This document shows positions 7,817-12,601 of a stretch of DNA of 14,016 nucleotides, in pieces (the first letter of the stretch is position 1; each line of letters opens with the position of its first letter). Below the pieces are notes generated by a model. The model was not told where the DNA came from. It did not search any database and saw nothing but the letters and a program-made list of their open reading frames with translations. The DNA comes from Proteobacteria bacterium UBA3588 (lineage in GTDB: Bacteria; Pseudomonadota; Gammaproteobacteria; Thiohalomonadales; Thiohalomonadaceae): positions 8,299 to 22,314 of the forward strand of contig DFMR01000110.1 in assembly GCA_002376325.1 (NCBI GenBank), in the 5' to 3' direction. The position numbers were made by a program, and so were the translations under genes.

Positions 7817-8380
7817 TTATTTGTCGTGCGGTCGATAGTAAATGCGCACCGAGGTTCGGTATGCCGCCGGTGCTTCAAGCAGGCCGCCGCAACCGCCGTA
7901 CCGGCCACTCTGGAAAGTGACGTCGACGTCTGCGGGATGATGTTGGTACTGCACCTTGTCGACTGTCAGGTAGTTGATTCCCGGCCCCGCGGTCTCGAAT
8001 ACGCGTTTTGCCTTCAAGTGGGGGTAATGACGCTGGTACCAGGCGATGATATTGCTCAGCGGATCTTTCGAAACTAGTTCGATCATGGGGACGTCCTCAG
8101 AGTCGGATACCGCCCCCCCGCCCCGCGCCCAATTGATAGCAAGACTGCCTGGGTAGGCTTTGACGCCTACCGTTGCCGCCGACGGGAAACTGCAGCTCGT
8201 TTTCAAGCTGCCTTCTTTGGTCATGTGTTGATGGGAGAGCTTGCTCCACATCGCCACCATCTTGTCGGCCTGGGGCGACCAAGGTGCTGTCGGCGCAATG
8301 GGCGCGGCCACGACTCTCAGCGAGACTAAATAGAGGCAAGCGGACGAGGCCAGGAGCAGTGTTTTCACTAATGGATTCAT
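7817..8380 (-). CDS. Exported protein of unknown function (187 residues)
   Basis: The start was set at ATG 8380 because GGAG lies 6 bases upstream and a clear signal peptide begins there (hydrophobic core about 6-25, cleavage near VVAA at 23-26). The frame stays open for 72 more codons upstream, to a GTG that directly follows the previous gene's stop. That extension is hydrophilic and would bury the signal peptide. The mature protein has a WSPQADKMVAMWSKL helix, Cys63, a KAYPGSLAINW strand, an ELVSKDPLSNIIAWYQRHYP helix at about 101-120 and Cys164 in a Gly-rich YGGCGG turn. The YPG plus WYQRHYP arrangement recalls small periplasmic proteins with a YPGA...WY.. pattern, but no family is assigned. 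Cys15 sits in the hydrophobic core without a proper lipobox. Confidence 0.72.
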   Translation of the reverse strand: MNPLVKTLLLASSACLYLVSLRVVAAPIAPTAPWSPQADKMVAMWSKLSHQHMTKEGSLKTSCSFPSAATVGVKAYPGSLAINWARGGGAVSDSEDVPMIELVSKDPLSNIIAWYQRHYPHLKAKRVFETAGPGINYLTVDKVQYQHHPADVDVTFQSGRYGGCGGLLEAPAAYRTSVRIYYRPHDK

Positions 8381-8571
8381 CATGTACTCCGATAGGTTGT
8401 AGACGTTGTTCCAAACATGTATTGAACGCGTGCCGTTGCCGTAGTCGCCGGGCTTGTCGGACTTGGGCGGATGCTTGCCTCGGCGACGGCCAATTCCGGC
8501 GGTAGCGCCGCCGGAAATAGGCTCTGGATGAACGCGCAACGACCGCAGTTCAAATAAGTTCCTTGTTGCAC
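8380..8571 (-). CDS. Possible small ORF translationally coupled to the 187-residue exported protein gene
   Basis: GTG 8571 opens a 63-codon frame with GGAGG at 8580-8584, 8 bases upstream. Its TGA (8380-8382) overlaps the ATGATG at the start of the next gene, a typical coupling arrangement. The product starts MQQGTYLNCGRCAF and turns Ala/Pro/Ser/Thr-rich, with no signal peptide. The same GGAGG could instead serve ATG 8573, which encodes only seven residues (MCNKELI) before a stop. Either a small protein, a leader peptide or an untranslated spacer is possible. Confidence 0.25.
   Translation of the reverse strand: MQQGTYLNCGRCAFIQSLFPAALPPELAVAEASIRPSPTSPATTATARVQYMFGTTSTTYRST
8494..8516. repeat. 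Strong 9-bp hairpin between operon genes
   Basis: TTCCGGCGG (8494-8502) and CCGCCGGAA (8508-8516) pair perfectly around a 5-base loop. It lies about 80 bases after the stop of the 376-residue protein gene on the minus-strand transcript. No U-tract follows on that strand, so it is more likely an mRNA stability, processing or attenuation element than a full terminator. Confidence 0.5.
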
Positions 8572-8596
8572 ATCGGTCGCCTCCGCTGGTGCGCAC

Positions 8597-9727
8597 TCAG
8601 GGATGCTTGCGCCAGTTGGGAATCCGGGGGAGCACCGCCGAGTGCCAGACAGGATTCGCCAGACGAGGTGCCGTGTTGGGTCCCGTTGGACGACCCACAG
8701 GTGAACGCACCGGTGCGGCGTTTCCCTGCAAGCGTTTCATCGTGTAATGGTCCTCGAAGATCACGCGTCCGCCGTTGTGGCCGTAGTACTCACCTTCGAC
8801 CGTGTCGCATTGATTGCTCGTGAATACTCCAGTGAAGGTGGCGAAGGTTTCAGGTTGACTGGGGTCGTGGAGATTGACGATCAGACGGTACTGCCTCCCG
8901 ATCATTCGCACGAAGGCGTGACCCTCGACGCGGGAAGCGTTGGGCGTTGCACGATAGACGGTCACCGTTGCCTTGCCGTCGGTCGCAAACGGTATCGGCT
9001 GACGCTGCGAGCCGTTGGCCAGCCAGACGGGCCACGAACCGGAGAAGTCGCACCGTGCGCTGTTCGAAGCGCCGTTCCCGTTGACCGGATGTCCCTGCGG
9101 GGGAGGAGGATTGACCGGCTGGCCGCGCACGGGACCGAGGCACCGCACCTCGGCTGTGAACTGGCGGTGCTTGTCCGCCAAGCTTCCGTTGATGTCGTCG
9201 ATTCCCCATCCGGAGTTGTCGTTGAAGCTTACGCCGTACGGGTGGCTAATCCGTTTGGTCACGGGGCCCTTCACGTCCTGGCAAATCGCGCGGTACCCGG
9301 CGTCGGAGATGGGTGTGGCGGTTAGCTTGCGGGAGAACGTACACAAAGGGGGATCCATGGTCAGGTATCCGACACCTGCACCCTTGTCGGTGACCGTGTT
9401 ACCGGCTGCTGTTTTGAAGAGATAGGTGTCCACGAATAGCTCGACGTTCTCTATCTTGCGACAGCTCCCGAGAATGCCTGTCGGTTTCTCTGTGCGTGAG
9501 ACCTTGAACACTACGGTGCGATTGCCAACGACGCTGCCGGAGTGGCCGACCGTGATGCGCAGCATTGGCGGCGTGACCGGCGCGACGCTTATAGTCGCCT
9601 TGGCATGAGCGGCACCTGTGGCCAGCAGGAACATAAAGGTTGCGCCTGTGATGCGAAGAACGCGTGGAACGAATGTGTGCCAGCGGAGCGGCGGCGATGC
9701 GGCGAATATGTTTGGAGAGATGATCAT
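8597..9727 (-). CDS. Exported six-cysteine two-module protein, unknown function
   Basis: This 376-residue protein has a long charged N-region and a signal-peptide core (about 26-40, ITGATFMFLLATGAA), with likely cleavage after AHA at 42. Module 1 (about 45-200) is beta-rich with Cys 89, 129, 149 and 196. A Pro-rich linker follows at about 200-215. Module 2 (about 224-332) starts C226-DFSGSW and has Cys307 81 residues later in a GVFTSNQC segment, then EGEYY. The tail after 335 is Pro/Arg-rich. Module 2 resembles the C-terminal part of the 174-residue protein encoded just upstream. GGAG 6 bases before ATG 9727 supports the start. The gap to the upstream gene is 45 bases, consistent with one transcript. 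Cysteine pairing in the oxidising periplasm or outside the cell is likely. No family was recognised. Confidence 0.8.
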   Translation of the reverse strand: MIISPNIFAASPPLRWHTFVPRVLRITGATFMFLLATGAAHAKATISVAPVTPPMLRITVGHSGSVVGNRTVVFKVSRTEKPTGILGSCRKIENVELFVDTYLFKTAAGNTVTDKGAGVGYLTMDPPLCTFSRKLTATPISDAGYRAICQDVKGPVTKRISHPYGVSFNDNSGWGIDDINGSLADKHRQFTAEVRCLGPVRGQPVNPPPPQGHPVNGNGASNSARCDFSGSWPVWLANGSQRQPIPFATDGKATVTVYRATPNASRVEGHAFVRMIGRQYRLIVNLHDPSQPETFATFTGVFTSNQCDTVEGEYYGHNGGRVIFEDHYTMKRLQGNAAPVRSPVGRPTGPNTAPRLANPVWHSAVLPRIPNWRKHP

Positions 9728-9772
9728 GTCGGACTCCTTGGTGATTCTGTCGACTGACTGACGCCATAGGCC

Positions 9773-10297
9773 TCAATGCCGGACGAAATTCTCCTGAACC
9801 TTGCGCGTGGTAAAGTCCGAATAGTGTTCTACCAGGCTGATATAATGGCAGTCGGGGCTCACCGTTCCTTCGGCATAACCCATAATGTTGCTGGTCTTGG
9901 CGTGACTGAATATCAGTACGGTGCGCGTTCTTGCGTCATAAGTCAGGAGTTCGTAGAGGTCGCCGCGCAAGCCTGACTCATCGATCTTGTATTCGAATAA
10001 GGTCGATTTTGGGGTATACAGCAGCGTCATGCGCTTTTTGCCCGTGGCGTAGGTATAAGGATTCTCCTTCCACACGCCGGCGAGGTTGCACGCTCCGCTT
10101 TTAGGGACACTCTTGGGCTCGGCACCGGGTTGCACACCGTGGCCGATCGGATCGTTGTAACAGCACTCTCCGTGGAACTGTGTCTTGCCGGATTGGGGAG
10201 AGGTGCCCCAATGAGGTGTGCCGCTGCTGTGTGCAGTGGCCATTGCGGGTAGTCCCAGAAGCAGGGCGCATAACAGGTACGGCAGGCGCGTTTCCAT
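9773..10297 (-). CDS. Exported protein, first gene of the sigma-54 operon, unknown function
   Basis: This 174-residue protein has a classic signal peptide (METRLPYLLCALLLGLPAMA, cleavage near TAH at 21-23). The start is ATG 10297, with AGGGG 7 bases upstream. An in-frame start at 10363 would lie inside the sigma-54 promoter and upstream of the predicted transcript start, so it is rejected. The mature protein has a CC pair at 45-46, then a domain from about 68: C70-NLAGVW, GLRGDLYELLTYDARTRTVL, G144-TVSPDC150, EHY. That domain parallels the C-terminal module of the neighbouring 376-residue protein, with almost the same Cys-Cys spacing (80 against 81). It is the gene nearest the promoter, with a predicted leader of about 47 bases. 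Confidence 0.8.
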   Translation of the reverse strand: METRLPYLLCALLLGLPAMATAHSSGTPHWGTSPQSGKTQFHGECCYNDPIGHGVQPGAEPKSVPKSGACNLAGVWKENPYTYATGKKRMTLLYTPKSTLFEYKIDESGLRGDLYELLTYDARTRTVLIFSHAKTSNIMGYAEGTVSPDCHYISLVEHYSDFTTRKVQENFVRH

Positions 10298-10354
10298 TTC
10301 GATTCCCCTTCGGTTTATCGGCGTTCCGGTTGTATACCGGACGCAAATTCTCAG

Positions 10355-10370
10355 GGCAACCACCGTGCCA
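10355..10370 (-). promoter_or_regulatory. Sigma-54 (-24/-12) promoter of the secreted-protein operon
   Basis: The minus strand reads TGGCACGGTGGTTGCC. It matches the known sigma-54 consensus TGGCACR-N4-TTGCW at every position but the last, with GG and GC 12 bp apart as required. Predicted transcription start is near 10344, about 47 bases before ATG 10297 and its ribosome binding site. A membrane-bound sigma-54 activator is encoded at 4074-6008. Confidence 0.87.
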
Positions 10371-10400
10371 GGATCACCGTTTTGACTCGTTCAATAACAA

Positions 10401-10413
10401 TATCAACGGGTTG
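10401..10413 (+). promoter_or_regulatory. IHF binding site between promoter and upstream element
   Basis: TATCAACGGGTTG matches the IHF consensus WATCAANNNNTTR exactly, with A+T-rich DNA on its left. It is centred near -63 relative to the predicted start at 10344, between the -24/-12 box and the candidate activator site. This is where IHF normally bends sigma-54 promoters. Confidence 0.65.
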
Positions 10414-10478
10414 GAGGAAGATTCGCAGAATGTCTCTGGGCAGAAAAAAGTTCAGATTCGGAATAATTTCAATTTCGT

Positions 10479-10505
10479 AATATCACTAGCGCAGTTTGGA
10501 TAATG
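10479..10505. promoter_or_regulatory. Candidate upstream activator site (split inverted repeat)
   Basis: AATATCAC (10479-10486) and GGATAATG (10498-10505) flank 11 bases. Their cores AATATC and GATAAT form an inverted repeat with 5 of 6 matches. The element is centred near -148 from the predicted sigma-54 start, a typical enhancer distance. The same two 8-mers, without the 11-base spacer, occur at 11762-11777. Which regulator binds is unknown. The sigma-54 activator of this window is the first candidate. Confidence 0.4.
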
Positions 10506-10539
10506 GTATGACCCGCAATACGGCGCACGATGCCTGCTT

Positions 10540-10941
10540 TTAGCTTCGCTGAGCACTCTCCGCGCGCCGAATGATAAGCCGCAATTGCGGCCTCTCCCCA
10601 TTGTTTAGGTCGATAAGAAACAGCCTGCTGTTGAATTGGCTGCCGTCGTGCGCTATTGCGTAGAATAGCTGCCCTATGCGACAGAGGAATGTCAGATGCG
10701 GATTTGGGCTCCCATCTTGCAGCCATTCGGTCTGGGACAGTTGCGGCAACAAGAGCGAGATGTGGTGAGCGATCAGATCGCCGTGCCGAAAGCCGAACAA
10801 TTCTTCGGCGCTTTTGTTGCAGTCGTAGATCACGCCGTTTCGATCCAGGCTCAAGGCGGCAGGTTCTTCTCCGCCGGCATTAAGCGCGCCCGGCGTTCCC
10901 GGGTTTATGAGCGTTATGTCACGCCGTGTGGGCATGGTCAT
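10540..10941 (-). CDS. Stand-alone PAS domain protein
   Basis: This is a 133-residue cytoplasmic protein consisting of one PAS fold and short tails. Residues about 29-65 carry the PAS signature (ALSLDRNGVIYDCNKSAEELFGF, split as D33-NGVIYDCN and AEELFGF at 45-51). The strands RLFLIDLNNG and LRLIIRR close the fold at about 106-126. No output domain is attached, so it should act by binding another protein or a ligand. ATG 10941 has GAGGAGG 6 bases upstream. It follows the STAS gene on the same strand after 242 bases and ends just before the candidate activator site of the secreted-protein operon. It may relay a signal to the neighbouring STAS, sensor or sigma-54 proteins (inference). Confidence 0.8.
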   Translation of the reverse strand: MTMPTRRDITLINPGTPGALNAGGEEPAALSLDRNGVIYDCNKSAEELFGFRHGDLIAHHISLLLPQLSQTEWLQDGSPNPHLTFLCRIGQLFYAIAHDGSQFNSRLFLIDLNNGERPQLRLIIRRAESAQRS

Positions 10942-11183
10942 CTTGTGCCTCCTCGATATCGTGCCGGTTGAGCGCGACCAGCCGGCTTCGAGTCCTAGAG
11001 AACCGAGCTATCCCGATGTCGCCGTCGACACTGGCATGCCGATTGTTTCCGGCGTGGTTGATGCGGGCGTGAATCTGATTTTTGCCGCCAATGGCGCTAT
11101 CGTTTCGCGGCCGATTGTTGCGCTGCTTCGGTCAACGCAGGCAATATTCCGTTGGCGTGGACCGCTCTCATCTGCGTGTAGCC

Positions 11184-11570
11184 TTAAATCCGAGGGCCGG
11201 AAACCGGCATGGCATTCGCGTTGCGTGGGCGAGCTACGGCGCCGCTTGGCGGCGTCATGGTCGCCAGGGTAACGCGCGGCAGGATGACTCCCTGCAATGC
11301 AGGAATCGCTGCGAGACGCCGGATCAACGTTCGGCTACTGCCGACCAGTCGCACTTGGTATCCCAAACGATGAGCGTGTCTGGCGAACATGGCCAATACC
11401 GACAATCCCCCGTCCGATACCGTGGTGACACGGCACATGTCCAGACAGTACTCCTGACAGGAGTCCGCAACATGCGCCAATATGTCGGTGAGTTCGTAGA
11501 CCGTCGAAATCGCCAGCTGTCCCGACAATGTGATATGCAGCGTTCCATTCACCTGATGCGTTTTTATCAT
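11184..11570 (-). CDS. STAS domain protein (anti-sigma-factor antagonist-like)
   Basis: This 128-residue protein has a STAS fold at about 1-100 (NGTLHITLSGQLAIS, LDMCRVTTVSDGGLSVL, LGYQVRLVG) and a Pro/Ala-rich tail. In SpoIIAA/RsbV the phosphorylated loop reads D-S-S/T-G-L. Here it reads S52-D53-G54-G55-L56, so the phospho-serine position is Asp and the protein probably cannot be switched by an RsbW-type kinase. ATG 11570 was chosen because GGAG lies 7 bases upstream and the STAS fold starts there. The frame remains open for 29 more, basic, codons. No anti-sigma kinase is encoded in the window. Likely partners are the PAS protein downstream or the divergent response regulator and sensor (inference). 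Confidence 0.82.
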   Translation of the reverse strand: MIKTHQVNGTLHITLSGQLAISTVYELTDILAHVADSCQEYCLDMCRVTTVSDGGLSVLAMFARHAHRLGYQVRLVGSSRTLIRRLAAIPALQGVILPRVTLATMTPPSGAVARPRNANAMPVSGPRI

Positions 11571-11703
11571 GAGGATTCTCCGCTTGGTGATTTTTATAGC
11601 GTTGCCGGCATATCGCCGGTGTTTCCCCTGCCGCTGGTTATGGGCCGTCCCTGGCATTGCTCTCCCGATCTATCGCTGAACTCCGGACTAGGGTTCGGGA
11701 ACC

Positions 11704-11730
11704 ATATTATGAGGTTGAAAAGTTGGTCAA
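11704..11730 (-). promoter_or_regulatory. Possible sigma-70 promoter for the STAS-PAS genes
   Basis: On the minus strand TTGACC (11730-11725) is followed after 15 bases by TAATAT (11709-11704). Both boxes match well, but the spacing is shorter than the usual 17. It would give a leader of about 130 bases before ATG 11570. Confidence 0.25.
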
Positions 11731-11761
11731 CATGGGTGGAACCCCGATAAATGTCTAGGGG

Positions 11762-11777
11762 AATATCACGGATAATG
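11762..11777. promoter_or_regulatory. Compact copy of the split regulatory element
   Basis: AATATCACGGATAATG contains, joined directly, the two 8-mers found 11 bases apart at 10479-10505. As a dyad it reads AATATC-ACG-GATAAT with 5 of 6 matching positions. It lies between the divergent STAS and response-regulator genes and could be bound by the same regulator as the operon element. Confidence 0.4.
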
Positions 11778-11881
11778 ACTACAATTCATGCGCGAGCGAG
11801 TGGTAGCCGCCGAACCCGGCATACCGGCGCAGAACCGAATCCTCGATGATTCATTGACCGGAGAGAACGGGGTGCTGCTGC

Positions 11882-12559
11882 GTGAACGTCAACCAGACTA
11901 AAGCTGATCGAAAAGCTTGGCGCATCCTGATCGTGGATGACCACCCCCTGGTGCGGGTCGGCCTTGCCAGCCTGATAGAAGGAGAGTCGGACATGGATGT
12001 CTGCGCTGAGACGGGCGATATGCGCGAGGCACTGGAACTGGTTAGAACGACAGCTCCGGATTTGGTTACGATCGACCTGTCGCTTGCCGACGGTAACGGC
12101 CTGGAACTGGTCAAGCGTCTGCGCGCCTATGATGGTGCGATTAGGATTCTTGTCTGCTCGATGCACGACGAGGCACTTTTTGCGTATCGGGCATTGAAGG
12201 CCGGGGCGATGGGCTATATCGGCAAAGAGCAGGCTACCACGCACGTAATCGATGCCATTCGCCAAGTGCTCAAGGGCAAGATATGGCTGAGCGAGAATAT
12301 GACCGAGCGAGCGCTTCAGGGTGTCGCTCATGGTGGTTCCGTCGCGAACCCGGCGACGATCGACGGCCTGAGCGACCGGGAGTTGGAGGTTTTCGGGTTA
12401 ATCGGGCGTGGCATGGGGCCCTCGGAAATCGCCGAGCAGCTTCATCTCAGTGTCAAGACCATCGAAACGCACCGGGAAAATATCAAGAAAAAACTGAGTC
12501 TGCGTTCCGGTAGCGAACTGATTCGTCTTGCCATGCAATGGACCCTGGATCAGAGATGA
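11882..12559 (+). CDS. NarL/FixJ-family response regulator
   Basis: This 225-residue DNA-binding response regulator has a receiver domain at about 13-130, with acidic pocket D19-D20, phospho-acceptor D65 (TIDLSLADG), S93 and the conserved K115 (GYIGKEQ). A linker leads to a LuxR-type helix-turn-helix at about 162-220 (LSDRELEVFGLIGRGM, EIAEQLHLSVKTIETHRENI). All phosphorylation residues are present. The start is GTG 11882. A stop lies in frame shortly upstream at 11855, no other in-frame start precedes the receiver domain, and the Shine-Dalgarno sequence is weak. A sensor gene follows after 42 bases on the same strand and is the probable cognate partner. Targets may include the divergent STAS-PAS genes (inference). 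Confidence 0.93.
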   Translation: MNVNQTKADRKAWRILIVDDHPLVRVGLASLIEGESDMDVCAETGDMREALELVRTTAPDLVTIDLSLADGNGLELVKRLRAYDGAIRILVCSMHDEALFAYRALKAGAMGYIGKEQATTHVIDAIRQVLKGKIWLSENMTERALQGVAHGGSVANPATIDGLSDRELEVFGLIGRGMGPSEIAEQLHLSVKTIETHRENIKKKLSLRSGSELIRLAMQWTLDQR

Positions 12560-12601
12560 TGGCGGCGTATGCTGCGTCGTGTGCATTAGCGGGGCAGGAT
12601 T

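Larger units (their letters stand above)
11571..11881. other. 311-base divergent intergenic region between the STAS and response-regulator genes
   Basis: No convincing gene was found on either strand. It holds a 5-bp hairpin, CCGGC (11605-11609) with GCCGG (11615-11619), in the STAS leader. It also holds a possible minus-strand -35/-10 pair, the compact 16-bp element at 11762-11777, and an inverted repeat GAATC (11837-11841) with GATTC (11848-11852) just before the response-regulator gene. No good -24/-12 sigma-54 box was found in either direction. Confidence 0.6.

Noticed and set aside
8381..8596. N-terminal extension of the 187-residue exported protein to a GTG at 8596
   Set aside because: It would bury a clear signal peptide behind 72 hydrophilic residues, while ATG 8380 has its own GGAG at good spacing.
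8747..9325. A 192-codon plus-strand frame inside the 376-residue exported protein gene
   Set aside because: The minus-strand gene has a signal peptide, ordered cysteines, a ribosome binding site and operon context; the plus frame has none of these.
10298..10363. Longer start at 10363 for the first operon gene
   Set aside because: That start lies inside the sigma-54 promoter, upstream of the predicted transcript start; ATG 10297 has a good ribosome binding site and starts a signal peptide.
11082..11750. A 222-codon plus-strand frame across the STAS gene
   Set aside because: The STAS gene on the other strand has a proper ribosome binding site and fold; this frame has no recognisable domain.
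11640..11881. Possible sigma-54 boxes near the response-regulator and STAS genes (GG and GC 12 bp apart)
   Set aside because: Only the GG/GC spacing matches; the TGGCAC and TTGC parts are poor, so they were not called.
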